The notes under the pieces: model-generated
The model's database searches: none
Told to the model about the DNA's origin: nothing
The model's input: only the letters and a program-made list of their open reading frames with translations
Translations under genes and position numbers: made by a program
Assembly (NCBI GenBank): GCA_963578105.1
Contig: CAUZBP010000001.1
Span: 1-64,000, forward strand
Reading direction: 5' to 3'
Length of the DNA: 64,000 nucleotides
Origin: GCA-2718815 sp963578105
Lineage (GTDB): Bacteria > Planctomycetota > Planctomycetia > Pirellulales > Pirellulaceae
In this document: piece by piece, positions 9,359-19,034 of the stretch
How the letters are laid out: each line of letters starts with the position of its first letter
Numbering within the stretch: the first letter of the stretch is position 1

Positions 9359-10351
9359 ATGTTACGCCAGCTGATTTTGATTTTAATCACTTTGACGTCC
9401 CTGTTTTCCGACGTGTCGGCTCAGGACTGGGCCAACAAAGTGTTTTCCGTGAGGAATCATGATTTCGGGTCAGTCGCCAAGAATACGAAGGCTGAATTCG
9501 TATTTGAGATTGAGAATCCCTACGCCGTGGATTTACACATAGCATCGGTTAGGACAAGCTGCGGTTGTACCACCCCTGTGATCTTGAAAGACACACTGAC
9601 GACCTATGAGAAGAGTGGGATTTTAGCCGTCTACAACACGGAAACCTTTTCAGGTAATCGACATGCGACTTTGACGGTGACTTTCGACAAGCCGCAATAT
9701 GCCGAGGTCCAGTTGACCATCAAGGGCAACATTCGCACCGACTTTGAAATCAAACCGGGGTCGATCATGTTCGGCGCCGTCGATTCGGGCCAGGAAGCAG
9801 AAAAACGAGTCCTCATCCAACACCGAGGGACGCAGAACTGGCAACTGGTCGGAGTTCGCGGTGTACCGTCGTTCGTAGATGTCCAGGTCCGACCCGGTGA
9901 CCAGCCTGTTCCTTGCTATGAAGTCATTGCGCGGTTGAAGAAAGATGCTCCGTTCGGATTTTTCCAAGACCAATTGACCCTGGTGACAAATAACTCAAGT
10001 TCGCCCCACCTGCAGTTGCGCATCGATGGGCGAGTAGTGCCGCCCGTGACCCTGAGTCCCGCATCCCTGTTCATGGGTGTTGTTCAACCCAGCCAGGTTG
10101 TGACGAAGAAAATCATGGTGCGATCCAAGCAACCCTTCCGTATCCTCTCCATTGAGCCCCGCGGGGGCGTTTTCGACTATGTATTGAGTGACAAGGCCCA
10201 AAAACTGCACATGGTGTCGATCACGTTTACTGCGGGTGAAAAGACAGAGAAAGTGGTCGAAACAATTAAAATCGTGACCGATTTGGGCGGTGGTGTTTCG
10301 GCAACTTGCCAAGCCTCCGCGGCCGTCATTGAATCTGTGGCCAGTAATTGA
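9359..10351 (+). CDS. Secreted DUF1573 domain protein
   Basis: 330 residues with a clear signal peptide (LILILITLTSLFSDVSAQ). The first DUF1573 unit has the family pattern HDFGSVAKNTKAEFVFEIEN and the cysteine motif SCGCTTP. Two further Ig-like or ASH-like beta domains follow, around residues 125-225 and 230-325. Proteins of this sort are abundant in Planctomycetes and Bacteroidetes and are thought to be exported structural or copper-related proteins. No function is established. It converges with the VKOR fusion gene, ending 16 bases from it, with no obvious terminator between. Confidence 0.85.
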   Translation: MLRQLILILITLTSLFSDVSAQDWANKVFSVRNHDFGSVAKNTKAEFVFEIENPYAVDLHIASVRTSCGCTTPVILKDTLTTYEKSGILAVYNTETFSGNRHATLTVTFDKPQYAEVQLTIKGNIRTDFEIKPGSIMFGAVDSGQEAEKRVLIQHRGTQNWQLVGVRGVPSFVDVQVRPGDQPVPCYEVIARLKKDAPFGFFQDQLTLVTNNSSSPHLQLRIDGRVVPPVTLSPASLFMGVVQPSQVVTKKIMVRSKQPFRILSIEPRGGVFDYVLSDKAQKLHMVSITFTAGEKTEKVVETIKIVTDLGGGVSATCQASAAVIESVASN

Positions 10352-10367
10352 ATTCCCGGGATCTCTC

Positions 10368-11909
10368 CTAGCCGGATGGAAGGTCCTCTGCTGACGTTTC
10401 GGTCACGTCGTTCAACGGCTTGACATGTAGGGTTCTTTCAAAAGCGCGATAAAGCCGTTCGGCCGATGTGGGAATTCCTGTGATCTTTTTGTATCCGAAG
10501 TAGAGCGTGGGTAACTTGTCACCACTGTCTTTCAGCAGTTGGATGCTGTCTTGGACCAGGTCCAGGACTTCCGAATTCTTCAGCTCGGTTTCCAAGCGGT
10601 CCTTGCCGATAAGGTCTCCGGCATAGTCGATTGCGTCCTGAAGAGACGGGATTTTTTCCTTGTCCTTCAGCATGTATTCATGGAACAAGGGGAAGGCTTT
10701 GGGAGCAGCATGCCAGACAGCCAGCGCCAGACGCGTATAGTGGCAGGAAAACTCATGGATCTCCTTGTTTTTCTGCATGTATTTGTTGCACTTTTTGTGA
10801 AGCCCCACAGGGCGCACAATGATGGCAATCTGATCTCCGTAGCGTTGACGGACAGCATCGATAAACGGGTGCAAACTTCGACAAGTCGGGCATGTGTAAC
10901 TCATGAACTCGAAGAGAATGTGGCGCGCATCGGGGTTTCCCAGTAAGGGCTGTTCGCCGACATTCATTGCAGGGCCCCGGGCCAAGAGTTTGACGATTCT
11001 CTCGGGACGCACGACTGGTTTCATCGCCAATATTTCTTCGAACTCTGATGCGTTGGAAGCAGTAGGAGGTTGTTCTTGTGGCGGCTTTGTTTTTTGGGGG
11101 GCTGGCGAGCTAGAAGTTGCCGAGCCAGTCCCGTCAAGACGGACGCTGCCCGGTTTTTCAGTAGAGGTCGTGATTTGTTGACCCAAGCCAGTCTGAGAGG
11201 GCAGTGGGTCAGTGATCTGGTCGACTTCTGCGATTTCAAAAGTACTGTCTGACGAAAGCATCTGGCCAGTGACCAGCAACAGGATGCCCAGGCAGGCGAT
11301 ACAACCCAGCAGGGCCAGACGCAGACGATTGAACCCTCCGGTGATGGCGAGCTGGGATAGCGGATCAACGGGCTGGGCCACAGCCGACGCTTTTCCTGTT
11401 CCCAGAACATGGCCGCTCACACGACTGTCCGGAGAGGTGATGAAGCCGGGAGGAAGTGGAAAGTTACGCAATACGATGCAGGCGATGATCAGCCCGCAGG
11501 CGTGGATCAGCAAACAGTACAGGCAGAACTTTCCCAGGTAGAATTGCAGGCCCGAGAACCACAGGCCGGCCCCCAGGGCCACGAGTGCCAGGGGGGTTAA
11601 CAACCACCAGCCAAGCTGACAGACGAAGGGTTTTGACACCCGGGTGACCAGCCAACTGGACGAAAAGATCAGGACGTAGATCAGCAGTCCGACAAAACTG
11701 ACCGGAGTGTTGAACCACTTTGCCCAACGACTCGACAACACGGCACCACAATCGAGGCCTTCCATGCTGCAGCCTGGTACGCTACCACCGCCAAAAGAAT
11801 ACCAGGTGAGAAAAGCTCCCAGCCCCACTGCACAGAGTGCGCTGCCTCTTACGGCCCAAATGGCCGGCGCTGGCGGCCTGACTGGAGTTTGGTAAGGTCG
11901 AAGCGACAT
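10368..11909 (-). CDS. VKOR-thioredoxin (DsbA-like) fusion protein
   Basis: 513-residue membrane protein combining a vitamin K epoxide reductase domain and a thioredoxin-fold domain. Residues 18-150 carry four hydrophobic segments with the VKOR cysteines C47 and C54 in the first loop and the redox motif CLYC at C129-C132. A fifth hydrophobic segment lies at about 195-216. A Ser/Thr/Pro-rich linker (about 218-300) leads to a DsbA-like domain whose active site is CPTC (C340-C343). VKOR fusions replace DsbB and reoxidise their own DsbA domain using quinone, so the protein should make disulfides in the periplasm. The start is ATG followed by SLRPYQTP. It stands between a DUF1573 gene and putA. 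Confidence 0.88.
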   Translation of the reverse strand: MSLRPYQTPVRPPAPAIWAVRGSALCAVGLGAFLTWYSFGGGSVPGCSMEGLDCGAVLSSRWAKWFNTPVSFVGLLIYVLIFSSSWLVTRVSKPFVCQLGWWLLTPLALVALGAGLWFSGLQFYLGKFCLYCLLIHACGLIIACIVLRNFPLPPGFITSPDSRVSGHVLGTGKASAVAQPVDPLSQLAITGGFNRLRLALLGCIACLGILLLVTGQMLSSDSTFEIAEVDQITDPLPSQTGLGQQITTSTEKPGSVRLDGTGSATSSSPAPQKTKPPQEQPPTASNASEFEEILAMKPVVRPERIVKLLARGPAMNVGEQPLLGNPDARHILFEFMSYTCPTCRSLHPFIDAVRQRYGDQIAIIVRPVGLHKKCNKYMQKNKEIHEFSCHYTRLALAVWHAAPKAFPLFHEYMLKDKEKIPSLQDAIDYAGDLIGKDRLETELKNSEVLDLVQDSIQLLKDSGDKLPTLYFGYKKITGIPTSAERLYRAFERTLHVKPLNDVTETSAEDLPSG

Positions 11910-12120
11910 GGCGAAAACTGGTTGAAATCGTCAGCCAGCAGGAGGCCCCTATTGAAGATACACGCGGGATGCTTCACAAGTCACAGGCATGCACCATGCG
12001 ACGTTTTCAGGCGCGGCGCTACCTTTCCATTATACAACAACTGAAACTGATTCTTTCGTTCCGGCCTTGTCGCTTGTTTGTCGTTCTGGTGCCGCCGGGA
12101 TCTGGGTTTTCTAGAAACAC

Positions 12121-15100
12121 TTACAGCGGTTCCTGACGTTTCTGACCGGCTCGATCCCCAAGATTTCCATAACGGTGATAATCGATACAAACACTCTGCT
12201 CTTGCAAGTACCACAGGAGTTCGATGCGTCCATGAAAGAACACGTTGTTGTGAGCCACGTAGTGTCCTGAAGTGGCAACGGCGTCAAATATGATTTGAGG
12301 TACACGTTTTCTGGAGGCATAGCGAACCCGATCGGTTTGTCCCGTACGGACCACATGAGCCAGCGCCTCGTCGGTCTCTTCGACAAACTCAATCGACCCC
12401 GCCCATTCCTCGGTCCATGCGTCCAATTGCTCGACGACCGATGAACTCCAGGTAGGTGGTAAGCTGACGGCGATTCTGCAGTCTAAGGATTTCGCAGCGC
12501 AAACTCGGGCAAAAATTTCGAAGAACGTGTCTTTCGGGTGAATTCGAATGCGAACCTCTCGGAAGGGAAGATATCGTCGCAGATTGTCCTGTCCCACGAG
12601 TTGCTGATGGTCGTGGGACAACCCAAATTCCTCACGGGAATACCAGTCGTAGCTGGCAATGGCCATGAGCGTGCGGTGCACCTCCTGGGCGGGAAAGTTG
12701 CCACCTTGTTTCTGCAGTTGACGCAGACGTTGCGCGAGCGCGTTCAGGTGGGGATTCCGGACTTCTGCTTCGATTTGTGATGTGCCGTTCTCCGTGAACT
12801 CCATGAGCTGGGCCACGTAGTTCGGGCCACCGGCCTTGATGCCTGGGCCGAATGCGGATTTGCCCATGCCTCCGAAAGGCTGGCGTAACACAATGGCACC
12901 GGTGGTGGACCGGTTGACGTACAAATTTCCTGCTTTGATGCTGTGTTGCCAGAGTTTTTGTTCACGTTTATCTAGGCTTTCCAGACCGGATGTCAGGCCA
13001 TAACCTGTGGCGTTGACCAGGTCGATGGCTTGCTGCAAGTCCTTTGCTTTCATGACTCCCAGCAGCGGCCCGAAAAATTCGGTGTTGTGCGTAAAACTTC
13101 CAGGTTGGACGCCCCACTTCACGCCAGGTGAAAAGAGTCCAGGGTTGTGTTGTTTTTGTTCAGGCAGCAAGGTCCACGACTCCCCTGTTTCCAATTCCTT
13201 CAAGCCTTGCAACAAGACGCCGGATGGAGGCCGAATCAGGGGTCCCACCCGCGTTCTCAAATCCCAGGCAGAACCCACGGGTAGACTGCGGACTGCATCT
13301 CGCAGTGCTTGTTGAAATTTCGCGTCATCGTAGAGTTCTTCTTCCAGAACGAGAAGAGAAGTGGCGGAGCATTTTTGACCGCTATGGCCGAAAGCGGAAT
13401 GGATTACGTGTTTGATGGCTTGGTCGCGGTCTGCCAGTGATGTCACAACGGTGGCATTTTTCCCACCGGTTTCCGCTAATAGATTCAAGTCAGATTTTTG
13501 ACTCAACATCGTGTACGCGGTTTCCGTTCCGCCGGTCAATATGACGACATCCACCTCTGCGTGTGACACCAGTAATTGACCTGCCCCAGTACCGGAACAG
13601 GGAGTAAACTGCAAAGTTTTCTGCGAAACTCCCGCCCGCCAGAAACAGCGACAGAGTTCGTAAGCTACCAAGACGGTGTCGGAAGCGGGCTTCAAGATGA
13701 CGGTATTGCCAGCTGCCAACGCAGCCGAGATTCCTCCACAAGGAATCGAAATTGGAAAATTCCAGGGAGAGACTACTGCTACGAGACCCTTGCCCCGAGC
13801 AGACACGCCATCCATAGACTGCAGGTCATGTGCGCTGCGGGGATAGAATTCAGCGAAATCAATGGCTTCGGAGATCTCGGAGTCAGATTCTAAAATGGTC
13901 TTTCCTGCTTCGGCGACTGCGGCCCCAATGAGATTACCGCGAGACTGACGCAGTTGGCCCGCTGCCCGGTCCAGAATTTTGGTGCGCTCGTCAGATTTCA
14001 AATCTCGCCAACCGTCCTCGTCGCGCCGACCGCAATCCACTGCCCGCTGAATGTCATTGGCACTTGCTTGTCGAAATCGTGCCACGACAGTCCGGTGTCG
14101 GGACGGATCGTAGGATTGCCGTATGGGTCGTTCGTCCAGAATTTCAGTACCGTCGATGACCAAAGGAATGTTAGTTGCGGAATCGTCGCACCTGGTTTTC
14201 CACTGCTCAAGAATCTCGTTGGCCCACTGAATGTTGGCTGGTAGACAAAAATCGGTATCAGGCTCGTTGCGAAACCCTTGCCAATCATCTTGTTGGGGAG
14301 GGCTCACTGGCACGGCTTGAGAGCGGTTCTGCTGTCGGCGGGGACCTTCGTCCAACTGGTTGATTTTATTGCAGGAATCCAGGAATTCCCGTTTGAGCAA
14401 CTGCCAGTCTTCGTTATCGACTTGCAGGTGAAATGCGTGTCGCAAAAAGTTTTTGGGACCTGTGTTTTCATCAAGGCGTCGAATCAGGTAGGCGATTGCG
14501 TTCACGAAATCTTGTTGTTTGCAAGCAGGTGCGTAAAGGAGCAGATTGCGATTCAATTGGAACAAGGCTCTGCGCTGGTGGTTGGCCATGCCTTCCAGCA
14601 TTTCAAGCTGCACCTGATCGAGTCCACCCGCTTCCCATGCGAGTACTAAACCGTAAGCCACGTCAAACAAGTTATGGGTGGCAATTCCCAAACGGACTGC
14701 TTCGAGATTTTCAGGTTTCATTCCCTCGTGCAACATCCGTTTGTAGTTGGCGTCAGTTTCGAGCTTCGTTTTGTAAGTGGCTTGAGGCCAGCCGCGCACG
14801 GAGGCTTCACCCCGTTCCATTTCCATGTTGGCCCCTTTGACGACCCGAATGGTTACTGGTGCTCCTCCCTTGGCGGTTCGTTGACGGGCCCAGGCATTGA
14901 TCTGTTTCTGAACCACAAAAGAGTCCGGGATGTAGGCTTGCAGCGCAACTCCGGCTTGTACATGCTCCAACCCTGGACGATCCAGCGTTTGCATGAAGAC
15001 TTTGGCCGTGATGTGTAGATCGCGATATTCTTCCATGTCGAGATAGACAAATTTGGCAACTTCCCGACCGTCAGCCCGCTGGAAGCGGGCTTTGCTGGCA

Positions 15101-15804
15101 TTGCGGTAAAGATGTTCCAACCGATTCGAGAGTACGGAAACTGAATGTTCCCCATCGAGAGCGGAAATTTGAGAGTAGATGGTCGAGATCTTGACGGAAA
15201 TGACCTCGATTTCCGGCAACTGTAGTGCTTGCAGGTAAGCTTGAAGTCGCCGACCAGCTTCTTCTTCTCCAAGCAGCGCCTCCCCCAAGAAATTGACATT
15301 CATTCTTACGCCTTCGTTGCGACGACGATTTAAATGTTGCGTCAGCATTTCCTGCTCGGCAGGCAGGATAACGTTCGCGGTTTCCTGGTGCATTTTTTCT
15401 TTCACCAAAGGAACGGCGACGCCAGGCAGGTAACTACCAAACGATTGAAATCCTTTGAGCAGTGTGCGGTCGATCGGACTGAAGAAACGTGGAATTCCCT
15501 GTGCGTCCAGGATGTGGGTCAGTTGGTCGACAACACGGGCTGGTACTTTGGAACGAAACGCCTGATCGGTCAGCTGTGCCAGTGTTGATTTGTCTTGAGG
15601 ATTGTGGATCATCCGATCCAATTCTGCCTGCTGACGTCGCTCTTGGGGAGTTTGTAGCTCCGAGGCGTGTTGCTGGAGAAGGCGTGCCAGAAAGATCGCT
15701 TTTTGGGAGAGTTCGGAGTAGAGCGAGTCAGAAGCGGGTTGGAAGTCGGCGAAGACCTCGCTCAGAGATTGTTCGATTTCGAGTTGAGACTGGTTTGCCG
15801 CCAT
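12121..15804 (-). CDS. putA: Bifunctional proline dehydrogenase / glutamate semialdehyde dehydrogenase
   Basis: 1227-residue PutA that oxidises proline to glutamate in two steps. Residues about 130-450 form the FAD-dependent proline dehydrogenase barrel (for example KFVYLDMEEYRD, IRVVKGANMEME and YAPACKQQDF). Residues about 540-1020 form the NAD-dependent P5C dehydrogenase with the general base Glu778 in ETGGKN and the catalytic Cys812 in GHSGQKCSA. The C-terminal 200 residues resemble the extra C-terminal region of long PutA proteins. No N-terminal ribbon-helix-helix DNA-binding domain is present, so it is not an autorepressor of the E. coli kind. It lies 47 bases downstream of an FHA-GAF-sigma54 activator gene in the same direction, a likely operon. 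Confidence 0.95.
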   Translation of the reverse strand: MAANQSQLEIEQSLSEVFADFQPASDSLYSELSQKAIFLARLLQQHASELQTPQERRQQAELDRMIHNPQDKSTLAQLTDQAFRSKVPARVVDQLTHILDAQGIPRFFSPIDRTLLKGFQSFGSYLPGVAVPLVKEKMHQETANVILPAEQEMLTQHLNRRRNEGVRMNVNFLGEALLGEEEAGRRLQAYLQALQLPEIEVISVKISTIYSQISALDGEHSVSVLSNRLEHLYRNASKARFQRADGREVAKFVYLDMEEYRDLHITAKVFMQTLDRPGLEHVQAGVALQAYIPDSFVVQKQINAWARQRTAKGGAPVTIRVVKGANMEMERGEASVRGWPQATYKTKLETDANYKRMLHEGMKPENLEAVRLGIATHNLFDVAYGLVLAWEAGGLDQVQLEMLEGMANHQRRALFQLNRNLLLYAPACKQQDFVNAIAYLIRRLDENTGPKNFLRHAFHLQVDNEDWQLLKREFLDSCNKINQLDEGPRRQQNRSQAVPVSPPQQDDWQGFRNEPDTDFCLPANIQWANEILEQWKTRCDDSATNIPLVIDGTEILDERPIRQSYDPSRHRTVVARFRQASANDIQRAVDCGRRDEDGWRDLKSDERTKILDRAAGQLRQSRGNLIGAAVAEAGKTILESDSEISEAIDFAEFYPRSAHDLQSMDGVSARGKGLVAVVSPWNFPISIPCGGISAALAAGNTVILKPASDTVLVAYELCRCFWRAGVSQKTLQFTPCSGTGAGQLLVSHAEVDVVILTGGTETAYTMLSQKSDLNLLAETGGKNATVVTSLADRDQAIKHVIHSAFGHSGQKCSATSLLVLEEELYDDAKFQQALRDAVRSLPVGSAWDLRTRVGPLIRPPSGVLLQGLKELETGESWTLLPEQKQHNPGLFSPGVKWGVQPGSFTHNTEFFGPLLGVMKAKDLQQAIDLVNATGYGLTSGLESLDKREQKLWQHSIKAGNLYVNRSTTGAIVLRQPFGGMGKSAFGPGIKAGGPNYVAQLMEFTENGTSQIEAEVRNPHLNALAQRLRQLQKQGGNFPAQEVHRTLMAIASYDWYSREEFGLSHDHQQLVGQDNLRRYLPFREVRIRIHPKDTFFEIFARVCAAKSLDCRIAVSLPPTWSSSVVEQLDAWTEEWAGSIEFVEETDEALAHVVRTGQTDRVRYASRKRVPQIIFDAVATSGHYVAHNNVFFHGRIELLWYLQEQSVCIDYHRYGNLGDRAGQKRQEPL

Positions 15805-15851
15805 CGTACGTATTCGGGTGTACGGGGGAAACTAGACCCCTTCACGGTTAC

Positions 15852-17687
15852 CTATCGCTCGATGCCGTAGTCATCGATTTTACGATATAGCGTTGCACGG
15901 CCGATACCCAGCAATTTGGCTGCTTCAGGAACGTTACCGCCACTGCGTTTCAATGATTCGTTAATGAGTTTGCGTTCCCAGTGGTCGATCCGTAGTGATT
16001 CCAAGTCATTCGATCCGGCGTCCCGTAATCCCAAATCGACTACTTGGATGTGTTCGCCGTCAGCCATGACCACGGCGCTGTCCACGACGTTTCGCAATTG
16101 CCGGACATTTCCGGGCCATTGGTAGGAAAGGAGCTTTTCTCGCGCGGCATCCGCCAGTTGCAGTTGGGGTCGACCGTGCTGACCTTTAAAATGTTCCAAG
16201 AAAAAATCGAGTAGCAGGCTGATATCAGGTCCGCGTTCTCGGAGGGGTGGAATGTACAATTCGAAAACGCTCAGCCGATAATAGAGATCTTCTCGAAATC
16301 GTTTTTCCTGAACGAATTCTCGCAGATCACGATTCGTGGCTGCGATCACTCGCACATCAACGGAAATTTCCTCGCTTGAACCGACCGGTTGAAACGGATG
16401 GCCCTCCAGGATTCGTAGAAGTTTTGCCTGGCCTTCCAGGGTCATTTCGCCAACTTCATCGAGAAACAGCGTTCCTGAATCCGCTTGCTGGAACCACCCG
16501 ATGTGGTCGGAATCGGCGCTGGTGAATGCTCCTTTCTTGTGTCCAAACAGCTGGCTCTCCATGAGTTCAGAAGGAATCGCTGCACAGTTCACCGCCAACA
16601 TGGGGCGATCGGCCTGTGAACTGGACTTATGGAGCGCCCGTGAAACAAGCTCTTTTCCTGAGCCACTTTCTCCACGGATCAAAACACAGCCGCTGGCTCG
16701 GGCCACACGTGAAATTTTTGATTTGAGTTCGGCCATAGGTTTGCTCTCACCGAGCAATTCGTTGAAATCAGCCGATTTACTGACGAGCCGGTTGTGGTCG
16801 GCTTGTAAAATGGCTTGCTGCCAGGCCCGTACCAAAGCCGATGACAAAATGTTTGCCAGAGAAACGGTGAACTCAAAATCGAGTTGCGGAAAACGACCAT
16901 GTTTCAGATAAACATGTACGGCACCCAGGGTCGTGTCTTTATCGCAGAGAGGGACGCAGACCGCGTCGGCAAAATCTTCCAGGCTCTGACTGGAGTCCTC
17001 TGGTGGTTCGTCGGCAATCCATACTGCATGCCGTTTGTCACACACCATGCGAGTCAGCGATTCACTTAAGGAGAATCCTTCTCCCGGGTCTTGCGGTACG
17101 AAGTGCTTGGGCTTTAGTTCGCCGTCGTCGCTTAGCCAGAGAAACCCTACAAGCGAAGCGTTCGTGCGTTCGTGCAGCAACTCCAAAGCAGTACGGATTA
17201 CGCGATCAGGTTCCGTACTGCGCAGCAGCTTGAGACTCAACTGATACAAGAGCAAAAGATCTCGGGCGTGCTGCGAGTCCTGAAGATCTGCCCATGCAAT
17301 CAGGCCTGTATCCGTCGGATCGATGGGAGTATTTTTGACAATCGTCTGAGTGGCATGGGCCTCCGTCGCCGCAGCGGCCGTGAGCGGTTGGGTGGCCAAG
17401 TGAAAAGCGAATTCCGTCGAGCCGACCCGGATGACACTTCCTTCGACCAAGCGAGCCTCGTCAACCTTTTGGCCGTTGACGAAGGAACCATTACGGCTTT
17501 TATCGTCTCGAAACCACCAGCCGTCGTCATCTTGGACTAGGATCGCGTGCACGCGTGAGCAGCCAGGGTCGGTGATTGCAATGTCACACTCAACTCCTCG
17601 CCCAATGCGGTTCTCATCGGTAGGATCAAGAGAATAGGACTTCCCGACGCGATTACCGCTTGTGACCGTAACGTAAGGATAAACCAT
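15852..17687 (-). CDS. Sigma-54 activator with FHA and GAF input domains
   Basis: 611 residues in four domains. An FHA domain occupies about 25-100, with RIGRGVECDI, the phosphothreonine-binding CSRVHAI and NGSFVNG. A GAF domain covers about 140-290. The AAA+ domain covers about 310-545, with Walker A GESGSGKE, the sigma54-contact loop GAFTSA (a GAFTGA variant), Walker B GTLFLDEVGEM and the GNVRQL sensor II motif. A Fis-type helix-turn-helix ends the protein (NVPEAAKLLGIGRATLYRKI). It should stimulate RNA polymerase-sigma54 in response to a small molecule or phosphothreonine signal. Its closeness to putA suggests control of proline use. This is inferred from position only, since no clear -24/-12 promoter was found. 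Confidence 0.9.
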   Translation of the reverse strand: MVYPYVTVTSGNRVGKSYSLDPTDENRIGRGVECDIAITDPGCSRVHAILVQDDDGWWFRDDKSRNGSFVNGQKVDEARLVEGSVIRVGSTEFAFHLATQPLTAAAATEAHATQTIVKNTPIDPTDTGLIAWADLQDSQHARDLLLLYQLSLKLLRSTEPDRVIRTALELLHERTNASLVGFLWLSDDGELKPKHFVPQDPGEGFSLSESLTRMVCDKRHAVWIADEPPEDSSQSLEDFADAVCVPLCDKDTTLGAVHVYLKHGRFPQLDFEFTVSLANILSSALVRAWQQAILQADHNRLVSKSADFNELLGESKPMAELKSKISRVARASGCVLIRGESGSGKELVSRALHKSSSQADRPMLAVNCAAIPSELMESQLFGHKKGAFTSADSDHIGWFQQADSGTLFLDEVGEMTLEGQAKLLRILEGHPFQPVGSSEEISVDVRVIAATNRDLREFVQEKRFREDLYYRLSVFELYIPPLRERGPDISLLLDFFLEHFKGQHGRPQLQLADAAREKLLSYQWPGNVRQLRNVVDSAVVMADGEHIQVVDLGLRDAGSNDLESLRIDHWERKLINESLKRSGGNVPEAAKLLGIGRATLYRKIDDYGIER

Positions 17688-17931
17688 GTTTTAATTGGCG
17701 TTGCCAGAAAACGAGTTGAAAACGCCCTCTTGAATAAGAAACGGATAGGAGCGAGACGATAGCAAACCATCTGTTGATATTGCCGTCGAAGTGCCCTTGT
17801 CGATGGACGGTCCAAGGATCAAAAGGTAGCTGGAAGGAAAGTGGTAGTATAGCCTTTCAGAAGTCGTGCGGGTACAGGACAATGACTCGAGACGAGGGTT
17901 GCTGCCCGATAAATAGAGGAGAATGAGAAGC

Positions 17932-18708
17932 GTGGTTGATTCCAGTGACACACCGGGTGTGCTCCTTGTTGGCCATGGGACTCGCGACGCTGTGGGCAAA
18001 TCAGAGTTGCTCGAACTGGCGCAAAAAGTTGCTCAGCGTTTGGTGGTGCCTGTCGAGCCCTGCTTCTTGGAACTTTGCGCACCGACGATCGACGAGGCTG
18101 CAGAGCGGTTGCTGCGTTCGGGCAGGCAGCGCGTTCTCGTTGCACCCGTACTTCTTTTTGCAGCGGAACATGCCAAATGTGATGTCCCGGCTGCCGTGGA
18201 TGCGGCCCTGGACAATCGAGCCGTCAGGCATCAGACGGTTCACCTGGGGTGTCACCCGAAGATTGTTGAACTCTCTGCCCGCCGTTGTCGCGAGGCCGTG
18301 GAAAGTGATCATTCTGTGGATCAAAGAGACACCCTGGTCCTGCTGGTTGGTCGCGGTAGCCAGGATCAGGATGCCATTGCTGAAATGCACCAATTCGTTC
18401 AACTGCGAGCCGCTAAGGCGTATCCTACGCAATTCCGGGTCTGTTTTCTGGCTTTGGCAACTCCTCGACTAGAAGAAGCTTTGGAGGAGGTCCGAAATTC
18501 TTCTTTTGGCCGTGTCATTGTGCAACCTCATCTATTGTTTCAGGGTGAGTTGGTCACCAAAACACGAGAACTGGCCGAGACGATGTCCTCCAGAGACGTG
18601 AAACGTCAATGGATCTCGACATTTCATTTGGGACCACACCCACTCCTTGTCGATACCGTTTGTGCACGCATTCAGGCTGCATGGCCCCACCAGAACCTAA
18701 TCCGCTGA
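17932..18708 (+). CDS. cbiX: CbiX-type sirohydrochlorin chelatase
   Basis: About 258 residues made of two tandem CbiX halves, the long form of the family. It would insert cobalt or iron into sirohydrochlorin in cobalamin or siroheme synthesis. The first half has the active-site histidine in LLVGHGTRD and the second metal-binding region around LLFAAEHAKCDVPAAV. The second half has LVLLVGRGSQD, where the equivalent histidine is Arg. The frame opens at ATG 17923, but GAGGAG lies only one base before it; GTG 17932 is ten bases from the same Shine-Dalgarno and is preferred. It is divergent from the FHA-GAF-sigma54 gene. No other tetrapyrrole gene is nearby, so the metal cannot be decided. Confidence 0.85.
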   Translation: MVDSSDTPGVLLVGHGTRDAVGKSELLELAQKVAQRLVVPVEPCFLELCAPTIDEAAERLLRSGRQRVLVAPVLLFAAEHAKCDVPAAVDAALDNRAVRHQTVHLGCHPKIVELSARRCREAVESDHSVDQRDTLVLLVGRGSQDQDAIAEMHQFVQLRAAKAYPTQFRVCFLALATPRLEEALEEVRNSSFGRVIVQPHLLFQGELVTKTRELAETMSSRDVKRQWISTFHLGPHPLLVDTVCARIQAAWPHQNLIR

Positions 18709-19034
18709 TCGAACCACCGGTCATTTGAAAACCCGGAAAAGTTTTGGCCTGTCGACCGCCCAAGTTGCCTGCGAGACAATTTTCACCAGTCACAACAAGC
18801 GTTCTGTTTTCAAAACATGGCAGGTACTATTGCTGAGATCTTGCAGGTGCTCCTGTGCTGACCGATCCAAAAGCATACGAACTTAGTGATAATACTCCTG
18901 GTAGAGCGTAGCCCTGCTCTTGGAGGACTGTCGATCTTGTCCCATTTGTTGATTCCGGATAACATTTCAACAGGATCCCTAGTCTGGGCAATCTGGGAAG
19001 TCTTATTGGTTTTCATCTCATGCAGGAACTGATT
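18709..19034. other. Intergenic region, nothing recognised
   Basis: About 325 bases upstream of the S41 protease gene. It presumably contains its promoter, but no strong hexamer pair or terminator was identified. Confidence 0.4.
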
